Assembly: GCA_965200505.1 (NCBI GenBank)
Contig: OZ241343.1
Location: 744,001 to 808,000, forward strand
DNA: 64,000 nucleotides
Direction: 5' to 3'
DNA from: VXNE01 sp965200505
GTDB lineage: Bacteria > Pseudomonadota > Gammaproteobacteria > Pseudomonadales > Azotimanducaceae
The notes beneath the pieces were generated by a model. The model saw only the letters and a list, made by a program, of their open reading frames with translations. It did no database searches and was not told where the DNA came from. Positions within the stretch are counted from its first letter, which is position 1. The number at the start of each line of letters is the position of its first letter. The translations under genes and the position numbers were made by a program. Shown in pieces: positions 26,813 to 35,409 of this stretch.

Positions 26813-28237
26813 GTGCAACGCATCATCATCGCCACGCTCGCCGTGGCCGCCGCCTTCCTTTCCACGATGGCGCATGGGCAGCTTGTCGGGAGCGTCAATC
26901 TAGACGCAACCGGGCGAGCAGAGGTCTTCTCTCTTTCCGTTGAAACCCTAAGCAATGCGAGTGACCAGACAGTCACCGTGGACGGCGAAACCTATTACTC
27001 GATGCGTGACGCTGAGATTTTAACCCGCAAACAAATCGGAGTTCGCGGTGCCAGCGGCAGGACGGTGTACGTTCGCTACGACTTGGAGAACATGGTGTTT
27101 TTCCCTGTTCAATCGTTCCCTTTCTTCATATCACCCTTCCGCGAGTTCGCGCTTGAAGCTGGCGGCAGCAGCGGCTCAAGCTGGTATATTGGATCCACGA
27201 GCCTGACGTTCTCACAGACGCAAGAGCTCCGCTTTAGCATGCGCCTTGCCATCCGGCCGACCGGGCCGGGCACAGTCACCTACACCGCGTACCTAGACTT
27301 GAGCGACGCCATCCACCGCAGAAACCCCGTGTACACCAAAACAAGGGCTGTCTTTTTCCCCGTGCGGAGCTTGCAAGACAACGTGACGCCCGGCGTGGCC
27401 ACGGCTACCGTGACCTCCGGCTTCACGCGGCTAGCCGCCGCGGGTGCGAACACCTTGGGCACACTCGCCATTGCCGTGGGCGACGATCGAGACGGTTACA
27501 GACACTATGCCCGAACCGTTGACAGCGCGTTGTTTCCACTTGCAGTCAACGATTTCACGGACGTTGCCAAACCGGGTGACGTCGCCGCCGGCACCGGCAG
27601 CCTTGCCACCTTCCGCGGAGACTTCTCCGTAGGCACCTTCTACGCGAACACCGCGGCCGCGGCATCATGCGGAACCGCGCCGTTGACCACAAAGGGGCCA
27701 AACGACAAGGTGCTTGAGAAAGCCACCGTCGCCGCGGCGGAAGGCGTTACCGCGCTCTGCGTTGCCGTGCCGGCGACCAACACCGCCGAGATACCGGAAG
27801 GTGAGTACACCGTGGAAGTGGACTACGAAGGGCTCACCAACGCCGCCTTTCCGCCGCTGGACTTGGCGGAAACTTCAATCGGCCGCATACGCCGGGACGG
27901 CACACGGGTGCAGATTCCCTACCTGACAATCTTCTCCGGCTACCGGCAGAACGTGGTGATCGTGAACCGGAACACAAAGCCGGTGGCGTACACCTTCAAG
28001 TTCACTGCCGAAGATGGCGTTGCCGCGACGCCGGGCGAAATGGCGGAAGGCGTCGTGCCGGCGCAAGACAGGGCCGTGTTGAAGGCGACGGACATTGTGA
28101 GCTTGGAAGGCAAGACGCGCACCGCGGCGACATTGGACGTCGTGGCGGCGAGCGGCACTGTTGACGTGGCCACGGTTCAGGTGAACATGAATGACAAGGG
28201 AACCGACACGGTGCTTCTGGAGAGCTTGGCGAATTAA
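26813..28237 (+). CDS. Secreted protein of unknown family, tandem copy 1
   Basis: 474 residues from GTG 26813 with GGGAG 9 bases upstream. The signal peptide ends at STMAHG-Q (about 22 residues). The mature part has no domain I recognise: a beta-rich N-terminal half (IGVRGASGRTVYVRYDLENM, FREFALEAGG), a middle GANTLGTLAIAVGDD block, a disulfide-capable CGTAPL/TALCVAVP region, and a C-terminal beta-sandwich-like half (IPYLTIFSGYRQNVVIVNRN, GTVDVATVQVNMNDKGTDTV). It resembles extracellular or outer-surface proteins in composition only. It is a tandem paralogue of the gene at 28540. Its stop codon overlaps a remnant of the neighbouring helicase gene tail. Confidence 0.8.
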   Translation: MQRIIIATLAVAAAFLSTMAHGQLVGSVNLDATGRAEVFSLSVETLSNASDQTVTVDGETYYSMRDAEILTRKQIGVRGASGRTVYVRYDLENMVFFPVQSFPFFISPFREFALEAGGSSGSSWYIGSTSLTFSQTQELRFSMRLAIRPTGPGTVTYTAYLDLSDAIHRRNPVYTKTRAVFFPVRSLQDNVTPGVATATVTSGFTRLAAAGANTLGTLAIAVGDDRDGYRHYARTVDSALFPLAVNDFTDVAKPGDVAAGTGSLATFRGDFSVGTFYANTAAAASCGTAPLTTKGPNDKVLEKATVAAAEGVTALCVAVPATNTAEIPEGEYTVEVDYEGLTNAAFPPLDLAETSIGRIRRDGTRVQIPYLTIFSGYRQNVVIVNRNTKPVAYTFKFTAEDGVAATPGEMAEGVVPAQDRAVLKATDIVSLEGKTRTAATLDVVAASGTVDVATVQVNMNDKGTDTVLLESLAN

Positions 28238-28306
28238 CCCTTGCGTGAGGGATCAGACCGCTCTTGGCCGTCTTCCACCACGAACGTCAGTTCTGGAATG
28301 ACGACC
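28234..28306 (-). pseudogene. Fragment of the 3' end of the RecQ-UvrD gene
   Basis: Read on the minus strand it encodes VVIPELTFVVEDGQERSDPS and ends RKG-stop, against VVIPELTFAVEDDQERSDPS and RWG-stop at the true gene end (29967-30039). It carries no promoter or start and marks the downstream border of duplication unit 1. Confidence 0.9.
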
Positions 28307-28456
28307 GAGAAGGGCATCTACCAGACCAACCGAACCAAGGTGTTCGCCGCCGGCGACTGCCGCGGCGGCCAACTGGCGGTGCGCGCCATCAACGAAGGCC
28401 GCGAAGCGGCCCGCGAAATCGACCGCTTCTTGACCGGCGCGACCACTCCGCCCTAG
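28307..28456 (+). pseudogene. Duplicated 3' end of gltD
   Basis: Encodes the last 49 residues of a GltD, starting EKGIYQTNRTKVFAAGDCRG and ending FLTGATTPP-stop, one codon shorter than the real tail with a few substitutions. It is joined directly to the helicase-gene fragment at 28306/28307, with only CC shared at the junction. It is in frame with a short upstream ATG (28241) but has no fold of its own. Confidence 0.92.
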
Positions 28457-28474
28457 TCTTAGGCTCGCTGGATA

Positions 28475-28519
28475 AGCGCCCGTTGTCCGGCGCGGGTGTG
28501 CCGAAAGCCGGGCGCTTTT
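28475..28519 (+). terminator. Copy of the gltD terminator hairpin
   Basis: AGCGCCCG (28475-28482) pairs with CGGGCGCT (28509-28516), followed by TTT. The stem is two pairs longer than in the original copy at 26749. In this position it would limit read-through from secreted gene 1 into secreted gene 2. Confidence 0.5.
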
Positions 28520-28539
28520 CGACATTGGAGCCTTGAACC

Positions 28540-29970
28540 GTGAAACGCACCATCGCAAAGGCCACGCTCGCCTTGGCCGCCGCCTTCCTTTCCACGACGG
28601 CCCACGGGCAGAGGTTCGAGTTCTCCGATCTAGACGCGCCCGAAGACCCGCGCGGCCTCTTTCGTGTTGCCATTGAAACCCTAAGCAACGCGAGTAACGA
28701 CACAACCACTGTGGACGGCGAAACCTATTATTTGGCGACTAACACTGCGTTTTCCGCACGCACACAAATCGGAGTTCGCGGTGCCAGCGGCAGGAAGGTG
28801 TACGTTCGCTACGACTTGGAGAACATGGTGTTTTTGGATGCTCCATGGGCCGCATACTTTAACTCACCTTACCGCGAATTTGATCTTGAAGCTGGCGGCA
28901 CCGAGGACTCAAACTATTACGTTGCGTCTTCGCCTGCGAGCGCGTTCCCACGGACGGAATCGATCCAGTTTGATATGATCCTTGCGGTGCGACCGGATAG
29001 GCCGGGCAGGATCACCTATACCGTGTACTTGAACATAGGCGATGCTTTGCTCCGCAGAAACCCCTTGGAAACCAAGGCAAGGGATGTCATTCTTCCCGTG
29101 CGGAGCTTGCAAGACGAGGTGACGCCCGGCGTGGTCACTGCGACGGTGGCATCCAACTTCACACAATTGGCCGCCGCGGGTGCGAACACCTTGGGTATGC
29201 TCACCATCGCGGTGGCCGACGATCCAGAGGGCTACCCACACTACACCCCAAACGAGTTCACCTTTAACCCAGTTCCGGTCAACGATTTCACGGACATTGC
29301 GAGGGCAGGCGACGCCGCCGCCGGCACCGGCAGCCTTGCCACCTTCCGCGGTGACTTCTCCGTAGGCGCCTTCTACGCGAACACCGCGGCCGCGGCATCA
29401 TGCGGAACCGCGCCGTTGACCACAAAGGGGCCAAACGACAAGGTGCTTGAGAAAGCCACCGTCGCCGTGGCGGAAGGCATTACTTCGCTTTGCGTTGCAG
29501 TGCCGGCCAATAACACCGCCGAGATACCCGAAGGTGAGTACACCGTTGCGGTGGATTACGAAGCCTTGCCGAACCGTGCCTTTCCGCCCATTGACTTGGC
29601 GGAAACCTCAATCGGCCGCATACGCCGGGACGGCACACGGGTGCAGATTCCCTACCTGACAACCTTCTCCGGCTACCGGCAGAACGTGGTGATCGTGAAC
29701 CGGAACACAAGGCCAGTGGCGTACACCTTCAAGTTCGTCGCCGAGGAAGGCGTTGCCGCGACGCCGGGCGCGATGGCGGAAGGCATGGTGCCGGCGCAAG
29801 GAAGGGCCGTGCTGAAGGCGACGGACATTGTGAGCTTGGCAGGCAAGACGCGCACCGCGGCGACATTGGACGTCGTGGCGGCGAGCGGCACCGTTGACGT
29901 GGCCACGGTTCAGGTGAACATGAATGACAAGGGAACCGACACGGTGCTTTTGGAGAGCATGGCGAATTAA
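28540..29970 (+). CDS. Secreted protein of unknown family, tandem copy 2
   Basis: 476 residues from GTG 28540, with GGAG upstream. The signal peptide ends STTAHG-Q. It is a paralogue of the gene at 26813. The last 230 residues differ at few positions, whereas the first half alternates near-identical blocks (TVDGETYY, QIGVRGASGR, VYVRYDLENMVF, PVRSLQD) with strongly diverged ones. This mosaic could reflect gene conversion of the 3' part or selection for change in exposed loops. The TAA stop overlaps the TAA of the convergent RecQ-UvrD gene by 4 bp (29967-29970). Function unknown; export is the only firm inference. Confidence 0.8.
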   Translation: MKRTIAKATLALAAAFLSTTAHGQRFEFSDLDAPEDPRGLFRVAIETLSNASNDTTTVDGETYYLATNTAFSARTQIGVRGASGRKVYVRYDLENMVFLDAPWAAYFNSPYREFDLEAGGTEDSNYYVASSPASAFPRTESIQFDMILAVRPDRPGRITYTVYLNIGDALLRRNPLETKARDVILPVRSLQDEVTPGVVTATVASNFTQLAAAGANTLGMLTIAVADDPEGYPHYTPNEFTFNPVPVNDFTDIARAGDAAAGTGSLATFRGDFSVGAFYANTAAAASCGTAPLTTKGPNDKVLEKATVAVAEGITSLCVAVPANNTAEIPEGEYTVAVDYEALPNRAFPPIDLAETSIGRIRRDGTRVQIPYLTTFSGYRQNVVIVNRNTRPVAYTFKFVAEEGVAATPGAMAEGMVPAQGRAVLKATDIVSLAGKTRTAATLDVVAASGTVDVATVQVNMNDKGTDTVLLESMAN

Positions 29971-32900
29971 CCCCAGCGTGAGGGATCAGACCGCTCTTGG
30001 TCGTCTTCCACCGCAAACGTCAGTTCTGGAATGACGACCTCCCAAGCATCGCATTTGATGGCGTCTTGGTATTCGGGCGGCGAGCGTTTTCGGCTCCAAG
30101 TCACCACGGCAGAGACCGTTGCCGCATGGCAGCGCATGCCCGGCGGGAACGCGAAGTTCTTGGCTAAACGGCCCACGCGCTGGTCCGTGTGATCGAACAA
30201 ATCCCAACGGTTTGCGTTTCGGCGGAGCGTAAGGGGGTCGCCGGGCACCAGTTTCTTGATGGCGCGATGCAGGGGGGTGCCGGCAAGTGCGCGACCAGCG
30301 AAGCCCAAGTCCACGTCTTCCATGGCGAGACGCAGGTGGCGGTTGCCTAAGCCAGGCGTGGGCTGTGGGAGGGCCACGGGTTCGCGGCGCAGCACAGAGG
30401 AATTGGCATCCAGAACGGAAGACAGGGGATGGGCCCGCGTCGCGTAGCGTGGTGCTCGTTCCGCAACCTGGTCCGCGATCCATCCATCGTTGGCGGGGAA
30501 CGCTCCATTGGGTTGTTCGCCTCTCCGGGGGAAGCCTTGGCGCACCGTCTGCCCCTCGCCGAAGCGCATCAGCGCCAACGTTTTGCGTGCACGGGTCATG
30601 GCCACATAGTAGAGGCGGCGCGGGGCATCGGCGTCTTCGCCTTGGTTGGCGTCGCGCCAGCCACCGTCCAACACGACCACATGGTCGAACTCCAAACCCT
30701 TGGCGCGGTGAGCCGTCACCAACAGCAACCCGCGCTGGCGACGGCGTACTTCCCTGCCCCATTCCGCCAGCCACTCCATGAAGTGTTCCACCGGCACCTC
30801 GGCGCCGCCAGTGTCCAAATCGTGCTCGCTCACCGCTTCGTACAACAGTTCGATCCAAGGGCCGGGGCGCTGCCGGGCCAGCCAGTGCCCAAGGGCCTCG
30901 GTGTTCACGACGGCGTTGGCGCGCCCGCGCAGCCAATCGCACAGGGCTTGGGTTTCGCGCAGAAGCCAGAAGTTTGGGATTTGCTCGTTGCCCATCTGCA
31001 CGGGCACGTTGTTCAGTTCGCACCAAGCCCGCACCGGTTCCAAGTATTCCCATTTCCGGCCGATGACGGCGCAAGCAGACCAATCCCAGTTCGGCGCCAA
31101 TGTGGATAGGCGCTGCAACTCAACCATCGCGGCTTGCGCCTGCGCGATGGGGTCATCGGGCGAGGCGAGGATTTGCACCCTGCCCCGCGCCACCGGGTCC
31201 AAGGTTTCCCACTCCCCGCCGGGCTGGGCCTTGGCTCGGCCTTGATTGACCCGAATGGCGTGGGTCGCCTTCATACGCTCGGCGGCCGGTTCGATGGCGG
31301 CGTTGGCGGCGGCGATAATGTGCGCCGTGGAACGGTAGTTGGCCGTCAGGAACGTCGCCTTGGCTTGGTAGTCCGCCTCGAAGCGGCGGATGAATCGCAC
31401 CGACGCGCCGGCAAAGGCATAGATGTTCTGGTCGTCGTCGCCCACCGCGAACAGGCTGGGCTTGTCGTCCTCGTCGGCGAGCGTTCGGCCGGCCAATGCG
31501 GCAATCAACTCATATTGCTCCGCACCGACGTCTTGGTATTCGTCCACCAATATCCAACGGAAGCCGGCCAAGAGGCGTGTGCGATGCTCATCCACTTCAT
31601 CGGGTGGCAGCCCGTCGCCGCGCAGCAGGGCGACCGCATCGCGCATCACTTCCTTGAAGGCGTCATCGTCCAACCGTTCGCTGCGGTTGCTGAAGCTGGC
31701 CCCGACCAGACGCATGGCGAGGCCGTGGCAGGTATAGACCAGAACGCCACGGGCATCGTCCCCGACCAGTTCCGCGAGGCGGCGGCGAATCTCCACCGCC
31801 GCGTGCCGGTTGTAAGCCAAGGCGATGATGCCCTTGGGTTTCTCGCGGCGTACCCGCAGCAGGTAGGCGATGCGATGCACCAGCACCCGGGTCTTGCCGG
31901 AACCCGGGCCGGCCAGCACCAGCACGTTGGTGCGCTCCCGGTCGTCCGCGACGATGCGTTGCTGGATGGGGTTCTTGAGGCTCTCCACGATGCGGCGCCA
32001 GGATTCCGGCGTGGTTTGGCGCGTAAGCCCTTGCTCCTTGTTCGGCAGCCAGCGGCGCAGGAAGTCGCCTTGGTTCAGGCGAAAGTAGTCCATCGTCAGA
32101 CGCAGCGCCTCCGCCATGGCGCTCAAGGCACGCTGTGCGAACTCCGCCATCACATGCACTTGCAACACTTGGTCCTTGTAGTGGAGCTCAAGCGGCATGA
32201 AGTCCGCGCTGGCGAAACGCCGACGATCTTCGTCAAGGCGGATGGTCATGGCAGGCCGGAACACCGCCAATCCTTTGTTGAGGCGCACCACCTCCTGCTC
32301 GTGCAGCCATAGCAGGGCGCGGTCCAGCAGCTTGGCGAGCTTCTCCGGGTCCGCGACCTTGGCTTTCAGCGCCAAGTCGGCCTTCAACGCCTGCATCAGC
32401 TTGCCGAGGGTTGTCTCCGCCAGCAGATCCGTGCCCCGTGTGCCCGGCGGCAAACAACCAAGCAAGTGATCGAGCAGGCGCTCGGCGGCGTTGCGGCGGC
32501 GCGAGGCGGTTTCCGCCAGCGCCTTCCAAGAGCGTTGCAGGGTCACCCGGACGGTCTCGGAATCGGAGCGGCGCAAGCCCACGCTTCCCTTGCCGCTGCC
32601 CTCGTCGCGTCCGTCCCCGGCGATGCTGCGCAGGATGCGCCACACCTGCTCCGGCAGCGCTTGGGCGTGGCCCGCGTCCTTGAGGCGCTGCGTAACGAGG
32701 CGTAAATGCAGAGTGGACGCTTCGTTGACCAGCAAATCCGGGGCCGCTTCCTGCAGCGTTTCAATCAGGGCGACCTCCAAGGCAGCCGCTTCCGAGAGGC
32801 GCTTGTGCGACGGCCGCTGCACCCCCACATGGACGAACGCCGTTAGCGCGGTGTCGTTGCTGGCGATGCCCAAGTTCTCCAAATCGAACATCGCGTGGCG

Positions 32901-35252
32901 CACGGCTTCCGGGGTCAGGCCGGACACGCCCACGAGTTCGTCCGTGGAGATGCCATCGTCTGGGTCCGCCTCGATCAGCGCCTTGGCGATGGCCAGCAAC
33001 TTTTCGCGATAGTCCTCCCGAAGTTGGCGCTTGGCCAGCTTGCGACGTGCTTCGTCAACCGAGCCAACTCGCAGGGAGGACGGGAAAATCTGCACATTGT
33101 TCTCTTCGCGGGTGAGAAGTTGCGCTTCCTCCAGCCACGAGATGGCGGTTCGCACCCGGGTGTCGTCGGTGGCCGAGTCGCGCTCGAAATCAGCGTCTTC
33201 GTCCTCGCCCAAGATTTCGCCGGAAGTGGCAATGATCTCGCCCGCCGTGCGCTTCTTCCGGTCCAGATTGCGCAACGCCTTCAGAATGCCTTGAATCTCT
33301 CGCCGCGTGAGTCGGGAACGGGCCGACAGGCTGAATTGGCGCTCCACGTCGTCCGCGGTGTAGAGCAGCACGCAGCGGGCCGAGGCCCGGTCGCGGCCGG
33401 CGCGCCCCGCCTCTTGCAGGTAGTTTTCCAAGGAACCGGGGATGTCGGCGTGAACCACCAGCCGCACATCTGGTTTGTCGATGCCCATGCCGAAGGCGTT
33501 GGTGGCGACGATCACCCGCAGTTCCCCGCCGATGAACCGCTGCTGGACGGTTTTCTTGATCTCCGGCGACAGGCCGGCGTGGAAGTGTTCCGCAGCCACA
33601 TCCTTGTGCCGCAAGAACTCGGCGACATCTTCGCTTTGCCGTCGTGTCGCGCAATAGACGATGGCGCCGCCCTCTGGCGGCAGGTCCGCCTCCAAAATCT
33701 GGTGGATGTGGGCAAACTTTTCGCCGGGGGTGGTCTGCACCACCATGAACTCCAAGTTGGTGCGGCTGGCGCCGCCGTCGAAGACCTTCAAGTCAACATC
33801 AGAGCGTTCTCGAAAGTGCCGCAGGATGTCCTCCCGCACATCCGGCTTGGCCGTGGCGGTGAGGCACAGCACCGGCGCCGTAGCTGCTTTTTCGCGGATG
33901 AAGCGGGTGACATAGCGGTAATCCGGCCGGAAGTCGTGCCCCCAACGGGACAGGCAATGTGCCTCGTCGAGCACCCACATGCCGATCTCCCGCTGGGCAA
34001 GGGCGTTGCGCACGGCGACGCTGCGTAGTTGTTCTGGGGCGATGAGGAGGATGCCCGCGTCGCCCAAACGCACTTGGTCCAGTGCTTCCTTGCGCTCCGG
34101 CAAGGACAGCAGGCCGTTGACGGTGACGGCGGCACCGATGCCTTGGCGCTCCAAGCCGGCCACCTGATCCGCCATCAGCGCCACCAAGGGGGAGATCACC
34201 ACGGTTAGCGCCCCGGTCTTGTCGTAGCGGGAGAGTGCGGGAAGCTGATAGCACAGGGACTTGCCGGTGCCCGTGGGCAGAATGCCCAACGCGGAATCGC
34301 CGCCCATGGCCACTTCCGCAATGGATTGCTGCATGGGTCGGCCGTCGCTGTCTTTAGGCTCTGGGCGGAAATCGTCAAAGCCGAACCAGCGCTTGAGCTC
34401 CTTGCGGGCATCCTGCCGCTCCCGGCACCAATGGCACGCGGGTTCGGTGCAAGCCAAGTCCCGCAGCCGACGCACCAACCGCCCGGCTTCAGGAAACTGA
34501 TGCCGCACCCAAGGCGGCATCACCGAGTTACCGCCTGCCACGGACAGCCAAGCCAAGGCGTAGGCGAGGGCCCAACCATGCTGCGCCGGTTGGTCGAGAA
34601 CATGCCGGCTTTGCACACGGCAAGCCGCCTCAGCCAGCCTTTGGTGGATGGCTTGGCGGGCTTCGGTCGCGGACGGCCGCGGCGCTTGGCGCAAGGCGGC
34701 GAAGAAGGCGTCAAAGCCGGCAGTGCTCACGGTCGCAGTGACCGGGCCATCGAGGCGTTCCTCCGCGTTTTTCGCAGTGGTCAGCCAGTGCCATGCGGTC
34801 AGAAGGTCCGGCGCTGCCTTGTGCAACGCTTCTCGCTGGTCGGCCAAGAGCTCCAGCGACAACCGGGCGTCCAATACCGGGTCATTCAACTGCCCGCGCT
34901 TTAGCTGCCCGTCTTGGTAGTGCTTCACCAGCCGATGGTAAGGATTGCGGGGAAAGGCCAGCGGATTGAGCCGGAGCGTGTCAATCGGCGGCAGGCGCAG
35001 CAAGCGCAACCCCGGCCTAGCCGCTTGCAGGTGGGGCAGGTCGAAGGCGATCAGGTTGTGGCCTAGGATGTAGCTCGCGCCCTCGGCAAGATCGTCCAAT
35101 CGCGCCAACGCCGCGGCTAGGCCGCGACCGCTGTGGATCAGGGGCGGCGCCTCTCCGCACAGGGCGGCCAAGGCGTGGATGCGACCGCCCTTGCGGCTCA
35201 CCTCCAAGTCCAAGGCCAAGCAACTGGCGGTCAGATCGTCCACTCGATCCAT
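29967..35252 (-). CDS. Exonuclease-RecQ-UvrD fusion helicase, 1761 residues
   Basis: One protein with three recognisable modules. Residues about 10-190: DEDD-type exonuclease-like domain, with LDLE (Asp15, Glu17), HNLIAFDLPHL and LNDPVLDARLSLELL. A Cys cluster CTEPACHWC precedes the helicase. Residues about 300-700: RecQ (SF2) helicase with FGFDDFRPEP, Walker A LPTGTGKSLCYQLPAL, DEAHCLSRWGHDFRPDY, LTATAKPDVREDIL and QEAGRAGRDR. Residues about 1090-1600: UvrD/Rep (SF1A) helicase with LAGPGSGKTRVLVHRI, VDEYQDVGAEQYELI, GDDDQNIYAFAGA, TAHRAKGLEFDHVVVLDGGW and LYYVAMTRAR. All motor motifs look intact. It starts at ATG 35252 (the frame is open to 35411), divergent from the AAA/nuclease pair. The role is likely DNA unwinding and end processing in repair or defence (inference). 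Confidence 0.92.
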   Translation of the reverse strand: MDRVDDLTASCLALDLEVSRKGGRIHALAALCGEAPPLIHSGRGLAAALARLDDLAEGASYILGHNLIAFDLPHLQAARPGLRLLRLPPIDTLRLNPLAFPRNPYHRLVKHYQDGQLKRGQLNDPVLDARLSLELLADQREALHKAAPDLLTAWHWLTTAKNAEERLDGPVTATVSTAGFDAFFAALRQAPRPSATEARQAIHQRLAEAACRVQSRHVLDQPAQHGWALAYALAWLSVAGGNSVMPPWVRHQFPEAGRLVRRLRDLACTEPACHWCRERQDARKELKRWFGFDDFRPEPKDSDGRPMQQSIAEVAMGGDSALGILPTGTGKSLCYQLPALSRYDKTGALTVVISPLVALMADQVAGLERQGIGAAVTVNGLLSLPERKEALDQVRLGDAGILLIAPEQLRSVAVRNALAQREIGMWVLDEAHCLSRWGHDFRPDYRYVTRFIREKAATAPVLCLTATAKPDVREDILRHFRERSDVDLKVFDGGASRTNLEFMVVQTTPGEKFAHIHQILEADLPPEGGAIVYCATRRQSEDVAEFLRHKDVAAEHFHAGLSPEIKKTVQQRFIGGELRVIVATNAFGMGIDKPDVRLVVHADIPGSLENYLQEAGRAGRDRASARCVLLYTADDVERQFSLSARSRLTRREIQGILKALRNLDRKKRTAGEIIATSGEILGEDEDADFERDSATDDTRVRTAISWLEEAQLLTREENNVQIFPSSLRVGSVDEARRKLAKRQLREDYREKLLAIAKALIEADPDDGISTDELVGVSGLTPEAVRHAMFDLENLGIASNDTALTAFVHVGVQRPSHKRLSEAAALEVALIETLQEAAPDLLVNEASTLHLRLVTQRLKDAGHAQALPEQVWRILRSIAGDGRDEGSGKGSVGLRRSDSETVRVTLQRSWKALAETASRRRNAAERLLDHLLGCLPPGTRGTDLLAETTLGKLMQALKADLALKAKVADPEKLAKLLDRALLWLHEQEVVRLNKGLAVFRPAMTIRLDEDRRRFASADFMPLELHYKDQVLQVHVMAEFAQRALSAMAEALRLTMDYFRLNQGDFLRRWLPNKEQGLTRQTTPESWRRIVESLKNPIQQRIVADDRERTNVLVLAGPGSGKTRVLVHRIAYLLRVRREKPKGIIALAYNRHAAVEIRRRLAELVGDDARGVLVYTCHGLAMRLVGASFSNRSERLDDDAFKEVMRDAVALLRGDGLPPDEVDEHRTRLLAGFRWILVDEYQDVGAEQYELIAALAGRTLADEDDKPSLFAVGDDDQNIYAFAGASVRFIRRFEADYQAKATFLTANYRSTAHIIAAANAAIEPAAERMKATHAIRVNQGRAKAQPGGEWETLDPVARGRVQILASPDDPIAQAQAAMVELQRLSTLAPNWDWSACAVIGRKWEYLEPVRAWCELNNVPVQMGNEQIPNFWLLRETQALCDWLRGRANAVVNTEALGHWLARQRPGPWIELLYEAVSEHDLDTGGAEVPVEHFMEWLAEWGREVRRRQRGLLLVTAHRAKGLEFDHVVVLDGGWRDANQGEDADAPRRLYYVAMTRARKTLALMRFGEGQTVRQGFPRRGEQPNGAFPANDGWIADQVAERAPRYATRAHPLSSVLDANSSVLRREPVALPQPTPGLGNRHLRLAMEDVDLGFAGRALAGTPLHRAIKKLVPGDPLTLRRNANRWDLFDHTDQRVGRLAKNFAFPPGMRCHAATVSAVVTWSRKRSPPEYQDAIKCDAWEVVIPELTFAVEDDQERSDPSRWG

Positions 35253-35409
35253 CGGCGGCGCACGGGGAGGGCGAGTGTAGCAATGGTGGATGGCGCGTGG
35301 CGGAGGGCGGCCGCCGTCAAAGCGACCCGTGGCGTGCTTCGCCAAGGGCCGCGGCAGCATGGGATGCCGCACGGTAAACTTGGCGCTAGCCCACGAGCGA
35401 GCGAGTGCC

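Larger units (their letters stand above)
26576..28306 (+). repeat. Tandem duplication, unit 1 (1731 bp)
   Basis: Runs from codon 441 of gltD through the first secreted-protein gene to a 73-bp fragment of the 3' end of the RecQ-UvrD gene. It is followed head to tail by unit 2. Identity is very high at both ends and in the 3' half of the gene, and lower in patches of its 5' half. Confidence 0.92.
28307..30039 (+). repeat. Tandem duplication, unit 2 (1733 bp)
   Basis: The second unit: gltD tail fragment, terminator-like hairpin, second secreted-protein gene, and the 3' end of the intact RecQ-UvrD gene. Similarity with unit 1 stops at 30039, where the real gene continues. Confidence 0.92.

Noticed and set aside
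26813..29970. Diversity-generating retroelement target
   Set aside because: The variable blocks suggested it, but there is no reverse transcriptase, no template repeat, and the changes are not adenine-biased by eye.
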